The notes under the pieces are model-generated. The model was not told the origin of the DNA, made no database searches, and saw only the letters and a list, made by a program, of their open reading frames with translations. A program made the position numbers and the translations under genes. Positions 7,750 through 16,741 of a stretch of DNA of 64,000 nucleotides are shown one piece after another. Within the stretch, counting starts at the first letter, position 1. Each line of letters opens with the position of its first letter. The stretch spans positions 310,001 through 374,000 of the forward strand of contig NZ_WEGH01000004.1 of assembly GCF_009604375.1 (NCBI RefSeq). Reading direction: 5' to 3'. The DNA is from Actinomadura macrotermitis. Its GTDB lineage: Bacteria; Actinomycetota; Actinomycetes; Streptosporangiales; Streptosporangiaceae.

Positions 7750-8982
7750 ATGTACATCGCCGACGCCGCCGCCCTCGCCCCGCACCGCCCCCGCGTGCCG
7801 CGCGCCGTCCCGGCCAACGTGCTGGCGCTCGGCGCGGTCAGCCTGGTCACCGACGTGTCCTCGGAGATGGTCACCGCCGTCCTGCCGATGTACCTGGTGC
7901 TCGGGCTCGGCCTCAGCCCGCTGCAGTTCGGGATGCTGGACGGCCTGTACTTCGGTGTCACCGCGTTCGTGCGGCTCGCCGCCGGGCACGCCGCCGACCG
8001 GGGCCGCCGCCACAAGCTCGTCGCCGGGATCGGCTACGGGCTGTCGGCGGTCTGCAAGCTCGGGCTGCTCGCGGCGGGCGGCGCCGTCGGCGCGCTCGGC
8101 GCGGTCGTCGCCGCCGACCGGACCGGCAAGGGCCTGCGCACCGCCCCGCGCGACGCGCTGATCTCGCTGAGCGCGGCGCCGGACGCGCAGGGCCGCGCGT
8201 TCGGCGTGCACCGCGCGATGGACACCGCCGGCGCGTTCCTCGGCCCGCTCGCCGCGTTCGCGGTGCTGTGGTCGACGGCCGGCGCCTACGACGCGGTCTT
8301 CGTCGTGTCCTTCTGCGTCGCCGCGCTCGGCGTGCTGCTGCTCGTCCTCTACGTCAAGGACCACCGCGGGCCGGCGCAGCACCGCGCGGCGGTGTCGCTG
8401 CGGGCCGCGCTGCGGCTGCTCGGCGACCCGGCCGTGCGGCGGGTGTGCGTCGTGGCGGTGGCGCTCGGCCTGGTGACGGTCGGCGACGCGTTCGTCTACC
8501 TGCTGCTGCAGCGGCGCCTCGGCATGGCGCCGGGCTACTTCCCGCTGCTGCCGCTCGGCACGGCGGGCGTGTACCTGCTTCTGGCCGTGCCGCTCGGCCG
8601 CGTCGCCGACCGGACCGGCCGGTACGCGACGTTCCTGGCCGGTCACCTGGCCCTCGCGGGCGCCTGCGCGCTGCTGCTCACCCCCTGGTCGGGCGCGCTG
8701 CTGCTGGTCCCGGTGCTGGTCCTGCACGGCGCGTTCTACGCCGCGACCGACGGCGTGCTGATGGCCGTGGCCGCGCCGCTGTTCCCCGAGGGGCTGCGCA
8801 GCAGCGGCCTCGCGCTGGTGCAGACGGGGCAGGCGACGGCGCGGATGTTCGCCTCGGTGCTGTTCGGCGCCGCGTGGACGCTGTGGGGCGCGCGCCCCGG
8901 GCTCGCCGTCATGACGTGCGGGCTGCTCGCGGGCATCGCGGCGGCCTGGACGCTCGCACCGTCACGGAAGGGGAAGGCATGA
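7750..8982 (+). CDS. Major facilitator superfamily exporter
   Basis: 410 residues with about 12 hydrophobic segments. The MFS loop 2-3 signature appears as AAGHAADRGRRHKL, and its repeat in the second half as PLGRVADRTGRY. The family is proton-coupled; many members of this type export drugs or metabolites, and the substrate here cannot be read. It begins 3 bases after a short leader ORF and its stop overlaps the next start (ATGA), so it is co-translated with the beta-propeller protein downstream. It lies between two csn-regulated genes but has no visible CsnR-type operator of its own. Confidence 0.85.
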   Translation: MYIADAAALAPHRPRVPRAVPANVLALGAVSLVTDVSSEMVTAVLPMYLVLGLGLSPLQFGMLDGLYFGVTAFVRLAAGHAADRGRRHKLVAGIGYGLSAVCKLGLLAAGGAVGALGAVVAADRTGKGLRTAPRDALISLSAAPDAQGRAFGVHRAMDTAGAFLGPLAAFAVLWSTAGAYDAVFVVSFCVAALGVLLLVLYVKDHRGPAQHRAAVSLRAALRLLGDPAVRRVCVVAVALGLVTVGDAFVYLLLQRRLGMAPGYFPLLPLGTAGVYLLLAVPLGRVADRTGRYATFLAGHLALAGACALLLTPWSGALLLVPVLVLHGAFYAATDGVLMAVAAPLFPEGLRSSGLALVQTGQATARMFASVLFGAAWTLWGARPGLAVMTCGLLAGIAAAWTLAPSRKGKA

Positions 8983-9956
8983 ACGAGGGACGCCGCCGCA
9001 CGGTCGTCGTCGTGGCCGCCGCGGGCCTGCTCGCGGCGACCGGGGCGACCTACTCGGCCATGGCCGCCCGCCGCGACGACCCGGGCCCGCGCGCCGCGAC
9101 CCTGGACCTCGGCCGCGGCGGGCAGCTGATGTACCGCGCGGGGAGCGGGCGGGTGGCGTCGGCACCGCTGGCCGCGCCCGCGTCCGCCCCCGCGCTCGGC
9201 GCCCGCTCCTGCGCCCGGTTCTACGCCGCGAACGGCACCGGCGCGTGCCTGGCCACGCAGGCCGGGCCGGTGCCGGGGACGTCCATGACCGTCCTGGACC
9301 GGTCGATGCGCGAGGTGGGGAAGGTCAAGCTGGCGGGCGTCCCCAACCGCGCCCGGGTGTCACCGAGCGGCCGGATGGTGTCGTGGACGGTGTTCGTACG
9401 CGGCGACGCCTACAACGAGACCGGCTTCTCCACCTGGACCGGCATCCTGGACACCCGCACCGGCTACACCGTCGTCAACATGGAGCAGATCCCGCTGTTC
9501 AAGGACGGGCGCCGCTACCGCTCCCCCGACGTCAACTACTGGGGCGTGACGTTCGCGGCCGACGACAACCGCTTCTACGCCTCGATGTCGAGCAAGGGCA
9601 GGACCTACCTGGTGCAGGGCGACTACGGCGCGTGGGAGGCCAAGGTCCTGCGCGAGAACCTGGAGTGCCCGTCGCTGTCGCCGGACGGCAGGCGGCTGGC
9701 GTTCAAGAAGCGCGTCTCGGCGGACCCGGCCAGGCCGTGGCGGCTGTACGTGCTGGACCTGGCGACGATGCGCGAGACGGCGCTCGCCGAGACCGCGAGC
9801 GTCGACGACCAGGCGGCGTGGCTGGACGACCGGACCGTCATGTACGCGCTGCCCCGCCAGGGCGGCGGCAGCGACGTGTGGTCGGTGCCGGCGGACGGGA
9901 GCGGCACGCCGTCCCGGCTGGTTCCGGGCGCTTCCTCCCCCGTCGCGGTGCGCTGA
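8979..9956 (+). CDS. Membrane-anchored or secreted TolB-like beta-propeller protein
   Basis: 325 residues. An N-terminal hydrophobic segment (about residues 7-28) suggests a signal peptide or anchor, and the rest should be extracytoplasmic. Repeated blade-like blocks such as ARVSPSGRMVSWT, LECPSLSPDGRRLAFKK and DDQAAWLDDRTVMY are typical of TolB/PD40-like propellers. There is no catalytic motif. The start ATG overlaps the MFS stop by 4 bases, so the pair is an operon and the propeller may be an accessory to the exporter. No specific function can be assigned. Confidence 0.75.
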   Translation: MNEGRRRTVVVVAAAGLLAATGATYSAMAARRDDPGPRAATLDLGRGGQLMYRAGSGRVASAPLAAPASAPALGARSCARFYAANGTGACLATQAGPVPGTSMTVLDRSMREVGKVKLAGVPNRARVSPSGRMVSWTVFVRGDAYNETGFSTWTGILDTRTGYTVVNMEQIPLFKDGRRYRSPDVNYWGVTFAADDNRFYASMSSKGRTYLVQGDYGAWEAKVLRENLECPSLSPDGRRLAFKKRVSADPARPWRLYVLDLATMRETALAETASVDDQAAWLDDRTVMYALPRQGGGSDVWSVPADGSGTPSRLVPGASSPVAVR

Positions 9957-9968
9957 GGTGAACGGCTC

Positions 9969-9997
9969 TTGACGCGGAGGTGGCCGCTCTCTAGATT
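9969..9997 (+). promoter_or_regulatory. Predicted promoter of csnR
   Basis: TTGACG (9969-9974) and TAGATT (9992-9997) are separated by 17 bases. The operator at 10003-10021 covers the expected transcript start, which suits autorepression. Confidence 0.65.
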
Positions 9998-10002
9998 TCA
10001 GA

Positions 10003-10021
10003 GTTAGGAAACCTTCCTAAC
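10003..10021. promoter_or_regulatory. CsnR-type operator of csnR itself
   Basis: GTTAGGAAACCTTCCTAAC, a near-perfect 19-bp palindrome starting 6 bases after the -10 box. It is the best copy of the motif in the window. Confidence 0.8.
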
Positions 10022-10062
10022 TTTCAATGGACGACCGTCCGCCGCACGAGGAGCCCCCTTCC

Positions 10063-11280
10063 ATGACCGCATCCGTCCCCGGCACCCCCAGCCTGCTGCG
10101 CGCGATCAACGATCGCGCCGCGCTGGAGGCGCTGCTGGCGCACGGTTCGCTCAGCCGGCCCGAGCTCGGCCGGCTCACCGGCCTGTCCAAGCCGACCGCC
10201 GGCCAGCTGCTGGCCCGGCTGGAGCAGGCCGGGCTGGTACTGCGCGACGGCATCCGCGAGGGCTCCCCCGGCCGCACCGCCGAGCTGTACCGGCTGAACC
10301 CCGCCGCCGCGCACGCCGCCGCGCTGGACGTCACGCCCGAGCGGATCGCCGCCACCGTCGCCGACCTCGCCGGGACAGTCCTCGGCGAGTACGAGCTGCC
10401 CACCCCGGGCCGCTCGGCCGGCGACGTCGTCGCGCGGGCCGCCGCCGCCGTGGACGGCGCCGCCGCGGCGGCCGGGCTCACCCGGGACCGGATCGACCGC
10501 GCGGTCATCGGCATCCAGGGCGCGCTGGACCCCGCCACCGGCCGCCTCGGCTACGCCAGCCACCTGCCCGGCTGGCACGGCCCGGGCATCTGCGACCGGC
10601 TCGCCGCCGGGCTCGGCCTGCCGGTGGAGATCGAGAACGACGTCAACCTCGCCGCGCTCGCCGAACTGGCCGCCGGGCAGGCGGCCGGCGTCCGCGACTT
10701 CGTGCTGCTGTGGGTGTTCGCCGGGGTCGGCATGGGCATCGTGCTGGACGGCGTGCTGCACCGCGGCGCGACCGGCGGCGCGGGCGAGATCGGCTACATG
10801 CCCGCCGCGGACGCCCCGCTCGTGCGCGGCGTGCGGCGCGGCGGCACCGGCCCGGTGCAGTCCCTCACCGGCGGCCCGGCGGTGCTGCGGCTGCTGCGCG
10901 CGCACGGCTTCCGCGGCCACGACGCGACGGTCGCGCTGCGCCGCGCCGTCGCGGCGCTGGACGGGGGCGCCGGCCCGCAGGCGGCCGAACGCGCCGAGCA
11001 GGCCCGCGCCGCGCTGACCGAGCTGGCCACCCGCCTCGCCGCCACCCTCGCCACCGTGGTCGCGGTGCTGGACCCCGGCATGATCGTGCTGTCGGGCGAC
11101 GTGCTGCGCGCGGGCGGCGAGCCGCTGCGCGACCTGGTCGAGGAGCAGCTGCACACCCTCACCGTCCCCCGCCCCACGGTCCGGCTCGGCTCGGTCGAGG
11201 GCAACCCGATCCTCGCCGGCGCCCTCCAGCTCGCCCTGCGCGACGTGCGCGAGGAGGTCTTCACCCGCTCGCTGCCCTGA
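10063..11280 (+). CDS. csnR: ROK-family transcriptional repressor, CsnR-like
   Basis: 405 residues: an N-terminal winged helix (about 15-75; RAALEALLAHGSLSRPELGRLTGLSKPTAGQLL) followed by a ROK sugar-binding/kinase-like domain with GVGMGIVLDG and a GGAGEIGYMP block. I chose ATG 10063, which has GAGGAG 9 bases upstream; the in-frame ATG at 10027 lies 5 bases after the operator and has no ribosome site. Gene order downstream (binding protein, two permeases, GH4, kinase) matches the csnR-E-F-G-H-K cluster of Streptomyces, in which the ROK protein represses chitosanase and the uptake operon. The 19-bp operators here are its likely targets. Confidence 0.85.
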   Translation: MTASVPGTPSLLRAINDRAALEALLAHGSLSRPELGRLTGLSKPTAGQLLARLEQAGLVLRDGIREGSPGRTAELYRLNPAAAHAAALDVTPERIAATVADLAGTVLGEYELPTPGRSAGDVVARAAAAVDGAAAAAGLTRDRIDRAVIGIQGALDPATGRLGYASHLPGWHGPGICDRLAAGLGLPVEIENDVNLAALAELAAGQAAGVRDFVLLWVFAGVGMGIVLDGVLHRGATGGAGEIGYMPAADAPLVRGVRRGGTGPVQSLTGGPAVLRLLRAHGFRGHDATVALRRAVAALDGGAGPQAAERAEQARAALTELATRLAATLATVVAVLDPGMIVLSGDVLRAGGEPLRDLVEEQLHTLTVPRPTVRLGSVEGNPILAGALQLALRDVREEVFTRSLP

Positions 11281-11356
11281 CCAGGGCCCTGATCCCCCGC
11301 TGCTCCCTCCAGCCCCCCACGCGGCCGAGGCCGCACCCCCCGAAGGAGACCCAGGA

Positions 11357-12676
11357 GTGCACCTGTCACCACGGCCGGCCGCGCTGGCCACGGCCGCCGC
11401 ATCCCTTGTCCTCGCCGCCGGCTGCACGGCGTCCGGCGGCCAGGGCACCGGGCCGAAGGCCGACGCGCCGCAGACCATCACCGTCTGGCACGGCTGGAGC
11501 GCCGACGCCGAGGCCAAGGCGTTCGAGAACGCCGTCGCCGGCTTCCGCAAGGCGCACCCGAACATCACCGTCAAGGTGGTCAAGGACCAGACCGACGACC
11601 GCATCACCAACGCCATCCGCGGCGGCAACCCGCCGGACGTGGTCGCCTCCTTCACCACCGACAGCGTCGGCCAGTGGTGCCAGAGCGGCGCCTGGCAGGA
11701 CCTGGCGCCCTACATCAAGAAGAGCGGCGTCGACCTGGCCCAGTTCCCCAAGGCCGTCCAGGACTACACCCAGTTCAAGGGGCGGCGGTGCGCGATGCCG
11801 CTGCTCGCCGACACCTACGGCCTGTACTACAACAAGGCGCTGATGAAGGGCGAGCAGCCGCCGAAGACGATGAGCGAGCTGACCGCGCTCGCCAAGAAGC
11901 TGACGGTCCGCGACCCCGACGGCACCATCAAGGTCGCCGGGTTCATGCCGTCGGTGCAGTACTACGAGCACGTCCCGCAGCACATCGCGCCCCAGTTCGG
12001 CATCCGCTGGCTCACCCCCGAGGGCAAGGGCGGCTTCTCGGGCGACCCGAACGTCGCCGCCTACCTCAAGTGGAACAAAGAGCTGATCGACTGGTACGGC
12101 TACGCCAACGTCAAGAAGTTCCTGCGGTCGATGGGCCAGGAGTTCGAGGCGTCCAACCCCTTCCAGAAGGGGAAGGTCGCGATGGCCGTCGACGGCGAGT
12201 GGCGCACCATGTTCCTCAAGCGCGAGGCGCCCAAGGTCGACTACGGCACCGCGCCCGCGCCGGTCGCCGACGACCGGGCCGCGCAGTACGGCGGCGGGTT
12301 CATCGCCGGCACCGTGATGGGCGTGCCGCGCGGGTCGCAGCACGCGCAGGCGGCATGGGAGTTCGTCCGCTTCCTCACCACCGACACCGCCGCGCTGGTC
12401 GGCCTCGCCAACGAGCTCGGCAACGTGCCGAGCACGATCCCCGCGCTGGCCTCGCCCGACCTGAGGCTTCCGCCGCAGTTCGCCACGTTCCTGCAGATCT
12501 TCAAGCACCCGGCGAGCACCACCACCCCGCCGACGCCGAACGGCAACGACTACGTCGTGAAGTTCCAGCAGTTCGTGCAGGACCAGTGGGAGCCCGGCCG
12601 GGTCCGCGACCTGGACGCCTCGCTGCGCGACCTGGACAACAGGATCGACAAGTCGCTGCAGCTGAACGGCGGCTGA
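11357..12676 (+). CDS. csnE: ABC sugar-binding lipoprotein, CsnE-like
   Basis: 439 residues starting at GTG with AAGGAG 8 bases upstream. A lipoprotein signal ends in the lipobox LAAGC, so Cys23 would be lipidated and the protein held on the outer face of the membrane. The rest is a family-1 extracellular solute-binding protein (QTITVWHGWSADAEAKAFENAV near the N-terminus; GTVMGVPRGSQHAQAAWEFVRFL late in the domain). In the csn system this component captures glucosamine oligosaccharides. It lies 76 bases after csnR and 4 bases before the first permease. No ATPase gene is present, so transport probably uses a shared MsiK-type ATPase encoded elsewhere. Confidence 0.85.
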   Translation: MHLSPRPAALATAAASLVLAAGCTASGGQGTGPKADAPQTITVWHGWSADAEAKAFENAVAGFRKAHPNITVKVVKDQTDDRITNAIRGGNPPDVVASFTTDSVGQWCQSGAWQDLAPYIKKSGVDLAQFPKAVQDYTQFKGRRCAMPLLADTYGLYYNKALMKGEQPPKTMSELTALAKKLTVRDPDGTIKVAGFMPSVQYYEHVPQHIAPQFGIRWLTPEGKGGFSGDPNVAAYLKWNKELIDWYGYANVKKFLRSMGQEFEASNPFQKGKVAMAVDGEWRTMFLKREAPKVDYGTAPAPVADDRAAQYGGGFIAGTVMGVPRGSQHAQAAWEFVRFLTTDTAALVGLANELGNVPSTIPALASPDLRLPPQFATFLQIFKHPASTTTPPTPNGNDYVVKFQQFVQDQWEPGRVRDLDASLRDLDNRIDKSLQLNGG

Positions 12677-12680
12677 CCAG

Positions 12681-13640
12681 GTGACCGCCCTGTCCCTGGC
12701 CCGGCGGCGCGCCGCCGGGCCCCGCGCGCGGCGCCGCCGGTCACCGGCCGTGCCGCTCTTCCTGGCGCCCTGGCTCGTCGGCGCGGTGCTGCTGTTCGGC
12801 TACCCGCTGGCGGCCACCGTCTACTTCTCCTTCACCCGCTACGACCTGTTCACCCTGCAGTACGCGGGCCTGGACAACTACCGCTACCTGCTGCACGACG
12901 GCGACGCCTGGCGGGCCATGCGCAACACGATGTGGCTCGTGGTCGTGGTCGTCCCGCTGCGGGTGCTGTTCGGGCTCGGCGTCGCCCAGCTGCTCACCCG
13001 CGTCCGGCGCGGCGGCTCGCTGCTGCGGTCGGTGTTCTACCTGCCCTACCTCATCCCGCCGGTGTCGGCGACGGTCGCGTTCGTGTTCGTGATGAACCCC
13101 GGCACCGGCCCGGTGCCCGCGATCGCCCGGCGCCTCGGGGTGGACCTGCCGGACTTCTTCAACGAGCCGGCCTGGGCCAAGCCCGGCCTCGCGCTGCTCG
13201 CGCTGTGGGCGGTCGGCGACGTGATGATCATCCTGCTGGCGGCGCTGCTGGACGTCCCGGTGTCGCTGCACGAGGCCGCCGCGATCGACGGCGCCGGCCC
13301 CTGGCAGCGGTTCCGGCACATCACGCTGCCGACCGTCAGCCCGGTGCTGGCGTTCGCCGCCGTCACCGGCGTCATCGAGATGCTGCAGTACTTCACCCAG
13401 GCCCTCGTGGCGGCCAAGGTCGCCGCCGGGCAGGCCGACCAGCCCGGCACCCAGTTCGCGCCCGGCTTCCCCGACGGGTCCACCCTCACCTATCCCCAGT
13501 GGCTCTACGACGAGGGCTTCCGGCAGTTCAACATGGGGTACGCGTGCGTGCTGGCGCTGGTGCTGTTCGCCGTCGCGATGGCCTTCACGCTGGTGCTGCT
13601 CCGCCGGTTCCACGCCTTCACCGACGCGGAGGCATCATGA
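12681..13640 (+). CDS. csnF: ABC sugar transporter permease 1, CsnF-like
   Basis: 319 residues, GTG start, with a basic N-terminus and six predicted membrane segments (first about 33-55). The EAA loop that docks the ATPase is EAAAIDGAGPWQRFRHITLPT. It is the MalF/UgpA-type partner of the following permease. A 24-residue insertion-like stretch between the last segments (AKVAAGQADQPGTQFAPGF region) is common in this subgroup. Its stop overlaps the next start as ATGA, giving coupled synthesis of the two permeases. Confidence 0.87.
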   Translation: MTALSLARRRAAGPRARRRRSPAVPLFLAPWLVGAVLLFGYPLAATVYFSFTRYDLFTLQYAGLDNYRYLLHDGDAWRAMRNTMWLVVVVVPLRVLFGLGVAQLLTRVRRGGSLLRSVFYLPYLIPPVSATVAFVFVMNPGTGPVPAIARRLGVDLPDFFNEPAWAKPGLALLALWAVGDVMIILLAALLDVPVSLHEAAAIDGAGPWQRFRHITLPTVSPVLAFAAVTGVIEMLQYFTQALVAAKVAAGQADQPGTQFAPGFPDGSTLTYPQWLYDEGFRQFNMGYACVLALVLFAVAMAFTLVLLRRFHAFTDAEAS

Positions 13641-14482
13641 CGATGGCACTTCCGGCGGGCGGCTCGCGCGGGCGCCGCGCGCTGCTGTGGGTCGCCACCC
13701 ACGCCCTGGCGGTCGCGCTCGCGGTGATGTTCCTCGCGCCGCTGGTCTTCATGGCGCTGACCGCGGTGATGAGCGACCGCCAGGCGCTCAGCGGGTCGCT
13801 CTGGCCGACCGAATGGCACTGGGAGAACTTCCGCCGCGTGTTCTCCGGCGACATGGTCCGCTGGACGGTGAACAGCCTGGTCTACGCGACCCTGGCCACC
13901 GTCCTCGGCCTGGTGAGCAGCGTGCCCGCCGCCTACGCGCTCGCCCGGTTCCGGTTCCGCGGCCGCAAGCTCGCGCTGGTGCTGGTCGTGTCGATGATGA
14001 TGCTGCCGCCGCAGGTCACGATGGTGCCGCTCTACATCGTGTGGGCGCGGTTCCACCTGACCGGCACGCTGTGGCCGCTGATCCTGCCGAACCTGTTCGG
14101 CGACGCGTTCTCCATCTTCCTGCTGCGGCAGTTCCTCATGACGATCCCGCGCGAGTACGCCGACGCCGCCCGCGTCGACGGCTGCGGGGAGCTGCGCACG
14201 ATGCTGCGGGTCGTGCTGCCGATGGCGCGGCCGGCGATCGCCGCCGTCGCGCTGTTCCAGTTCTTCTACTGCTGGAACGACTACTTCGGCCCGCTCGTCT
14301 ACGCCCAGCCCGAGAACTGGACGCTGGCGGTCGGCGTCGCCTCGTTCCGCGCGGCGCACCACGTGGAGTGGAACCTCACCATGGCCGCCACCCTGCTGGC
14401 CGCCGCGCCGGTGATCGTCGTGTTCTTCCTCGCGCAGCGGGTCTTCGTCCAGGGCGTGACACTGACAGGAGTCAAAGGTTGA
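13637..14482 (+). CDS. csnG: ABC sugar transporter permease 2, CsnG-like
   Basis: 281 residues, MalG/UgpE type, with six predicted membrane segments and the EAA-type loop EYADAARVDGCGELRTMLRV. The start ATG at 13637 lies within the csnF stop and has GGAGG only 4 bases upstream; ATG 13643 is a near alternative with better spacing. With CsnF it forms the membrane channel. The gene overlaps the GH4 gene start by 4 bases (TTGA). Confidence 0.87.
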   Translation: MTMALPAGGSRGRRALLWVATHALAVALAVMFLAPLVFMALTAVMSDRQALSGSLWPTEWHWENFRRVFSGDMVRWTVNSLVYATLATVLGLVSSVPAAYALARFRFRGRKLALVLVVSMMMLPPQVTMVPLYIVWARFHLTGTLWPLILPNLFGDAFSIFLLRQFLMTIPREYADAARVDGCGELRTMLRVVLPMARPAIAAVALFQFFYCWNDYFGPLVYAQPENWTLAVGVASFRAAHHVEWNLTMAATLLAAAPVIVVFFLAQRVFVQGVTLTGVKG

Positions 14483-15729
14483 AACTCACCGTCGTCGGGG
14501 GCGGCTCCACCTACACCCCCGAACTGGTCGACGGCATCGCCCGGCTCGCCGGCACGCTGCCCGTCACCGAACTGGTCCTCACCGATCCCGCCGCGGCGCG
14601 GCTGGAGCTGGTCGGCGGCGTCGCCGCCCGGATGCTGGCCCGCACCGGGCATCCCGCGACCGTCCGCACCACCACCGACCTGGACGACGCCGTCGCGGGC
14701 GCCCAGGCCGTGGTGATCCAGCTGCGCGTCGGCGGGCAGGCCGCCCGGCACGGCGACGAGACGCTGCCGCTCGCGTGCGGCTGCGTCGGGCAGGAGACGA
14801 CCGGCGCGGGCGGCCTGGCCAAGGCGCTGCGCACCGTCCCGGTGGTGCTGCGGGTCGCCGAGCGGGTCGCCGCCCTCGCGCCGGACGCCTGGATCGTCGA
14901 CTTCACCAACCCCGTCGGCATCGTCACCCGCGCCCTGCTGGACGCCGGGCACCGCGCCGTCGGCCTCTGCAACGTCGCGATCGGGTTCCAGCGGCGGTTC
15001 GCGGCGCTGCTGGACGTGCCGCCCGCCGAGGTCGCCCTCGGCCACGCCGGCCTGAACCACCTGACGTGGGTGCGGTCGGTGACGGCCGGCGGGCAGGAGG
15101 TGCTGCCGAAACTGCTCGCCGACCACGCCGAGGGCATCGCCGCCGACGTCGGGCTGCCACCGGACCTGCTGCGGCGGCTCGGCGTCGTGCCGTCGTACTA
15201 CCTGCGCTACTTCTACGAGCACGACCGGGTCGTCCGCGACCAGCTGGACGCGCCGTCGCGCGCGCAGGAGGTCGCCGCGATGGAGGAGCGCCTGCTGGAG
15301 ATCTACGCCGACCCGGCGCTGGACACCAAGCCCGAGCTGCTGGAGAAGCGCGGCGGCGCCTACTACTCCGAGGCCGCCGTCGACCTGATCGCCTCGCTGC
15401 TCGGCGACCGGGGCGACGTGCAGGTCGCCAACGTCCGCAACGGCGGGACGCTGCCGTTCCTGCCGCCGGAGGCGGTCGTGGAGGTGCCCGCGCGGATCAC
15501 CGCCGCCGGGGCCGTCCCGCTGCCGGTGCCGCCGCTGGAGCCGCTGTTCGCCGGGCTCGTCGCGCACGTGTCGGCCTACGAGGAGCTCGCGCTGGACGCG
15601 GCGCTGCACGGCGGGTACGACCGGGTGCGCACGGCGCTGCTGGCGCACCCGCTGATCGGCCAGATCGAGCAGGCCGACCGGCTGGCCGCCGACCTGCTCG
15701 CCGCCGAGGCCGCGCGGAGGGAGCGGTGA
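14479..15729 (+). CDS. csnH: Glycoside hydrolase family 4 enzyme, CsnH-like
   Basis: 416 residues starting at TTG within the csnG stop, with AGGAG upstream. The Rossmann start KLTVVGGGSTYTPELV binds NAD, and DFTNPVGIVTRALL is typical of GH4. Cys164 (LCNVAIG) and His194 (GLNHLTWV) are the expected Mn ligands. GH4 enzymes cleave glycosides by an NAD-dependent oxidation-elimination route and often act on 6-phosphosugars. Here it probably trims imported glucosamine oligosaccharides in the cytoplasm. It is followed by a sugar kinase, so phosphorylation may come before or after cleavage. The exact substrate is inferred from context only. Confidence 0.83.
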   Translation: MKLTVVGGGSTYTPELVDGIARLAGTLPVTELVLTDPAAARLELVGGVAARMLARTGHPATVRTTTDLDDAVAGAQAVVIQLRVGGQAARHGDETLPLACGCVGQETTGAGGLAKALRTVPVVLRVAERVAALAPDAWIVDFTNPVGIVTRALLDAGHRAVGLCNVAIGFQRRFAALLDVPPAEVALGHAGLNHLTWVRSVTAGGQEVLPKLLADHAEGIAADVGLPPDLLRRLGVVPSYYLRYFYEHDRVVRDQLDAPSRAQEVAAMEERLLEIYADPALDTKPELLEKRGGAYYSEAAVDLIASLLGDRGDVQVANVRNGGTLPFLPPEAVVEVPARITAAGAVPLPVPPLEPLFAGLVAHVSAYEELALDAALHGGYDRVRTALLAHPLIGQIEQADRLAADLLAAEAARRER

Positions 15730-16700
15730 GCGGCGCGCCGCTGGTCGCCGTGGACGGCGGCAACAGCAAGACCGACGTCGCCGTCCTCACCGCGGACGGC
15801 AGGCTGCTGGCCACCGGGCGCGGCGGCGCGTTCCGGCCGCAGCTGGACGGCGTCGGGCCCGCCGTCGCCGAGCTGGCCGTCGTCGTCGACGACGCGCTGC
15901 GCCGCGCGGGCGTGCGCGCCGGCGAGGTGGCGCTGCTGACCGCGTGCCTGGCCGGCGCGGACCTGCCCGAGGAGGAGGCGGTCCTGGAGAAGGCGCTGCT
16001 GGAGCGGCGCTGGACCGGGTCCGTGCACGTCGCCAACGACACCTTCGCGCTGCTGCGCACCGGCGCGGCGGCCGGGTGGGGCGTCGCGGTCGTGTGCGGC
16101 GCGGGCATCAACTGCGTCGGCGTCGGCCCGGACGGCGCGCTCGCCCGCTTCCCCGCGCTCGGCCGCATCACCGGCGACTGGGGCGGCGGCGCCTCCCTCA
16201 GCGAGGCGGTGATGTGGCACGCGGTCCGCGCGGAAGACGGCCGCGGCCCGGGCACGGCGCTCGCGGCGGCGGCCGCCGCGCACTTCGGCCTGGACCGCGC
16301 CACCGACGTCGCGCTCGCCGTGCACGCCGGCACTCTGCCCGAACGGCGCCTGCTGGAGCTGGTGCCGGTACTGCTGGACGTCGCCGATCAGGGGGACCCG
16401 GCCGCGGAGGGCATCGTCGCCCGGCAGGCCGGGGAGATCGTGCTGCTCGGCGTCGGCGCGCTGCGGCGGCTCGGGCTGCTGGAGACCCCGGCCGAGGTGG
16501 TGCTCGGCGGCGGCGTCCTGCGGGCGCGGCGGCCGGTGCTGATGGAGCCGGTCGCCGAGGGCTTCGCCCGCGAGGCGCCGCACGCGCGGCTCGTCGTGGC
16601 GGAGGCGCCGCCGATCCTCGGCGCCGCGCTGCTCGCCCTGGACCGGCACGGCGCGCCCGCCGGGGCCGAGACCGCCCTGCGGGCCGCGTACCACGCCTGA
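15726..16700 (+). CDS. csnK: BadF/N-acetylglucosamine-kinase type sugar kinase, CsnK-like
   Basis: 324 residues, GTG start overlapping the GH4 stop (GTGA). The ASKHA phosphate-1 motif VDGGNSKTDVAVL opens the protein, and VVCGAGINCVGVGPDG and ITGDWGGGASL follow, as in the BadF/BadG and N-acetylglucosamine kinase family. It should phosphorylate an amino sugar with ATP, probably glucosamine from chitosan. It is the last gene of the csn operon; a strong hairpin begins 8 bases after the stop. Confidence 0.83.
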   Translation: MSGAPLVAVDGGNSKTDVAVLTADGRLLATGRGGAFRPQLDGVGPAVAELAVVVDDALRRAGVRAGEVALLTACLAGADLPEEEAVLEKALLERRWTGSVHVANDTFALLRTGAAAGWGVAVVCGAGINCVGVGPDGALARFPALGRITGDWGGGASLSEAVMWHAVRAEDGRGPGTALAAAAAAHFGLDRATDVALAVHAGTLPERRLLELVPVLLDVADQGDPAAEGIVARQAGEIVLLGVGALRRLGLLETPAEVVLGGGVLRARRPVLMEPVAEGFAREAPHARLVVAEAPPILGAALLALDRHGAPAGAETALRAAYHA

Positions 16701-16707
16701 CCTGGGA

Positions 16708-16735
16708 CCCCGCGGGCGGCGTGCCGCCCGCGGGG
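16708..16735. terminator. Bidirectional terminator after csnK
   Basis: A 13-bp perfect inverted repeat (CCCCGCGGGCGGC and complement) with a minimal loop sits between the convergent csnK and PL6 genes, only 6 bases from the latter's stop. It can serve both. Confidence 0.82.
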
Positions 16736-16741
16736 CTCCGG

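Noticed and set aside
10027..10062. Upstream ATG for csnR at 10027
   Set aside because: It lies 5 bases from the operator and has no Shine-Dalgarno, while ATG 10063 has GAGGAG at good spacing.
11282..11291. CAGGGCCCTG palindrome between csnR and csnE
   Set aside because: A 10-bp GC palindrome is common by chance here and no promoter accompanies it.
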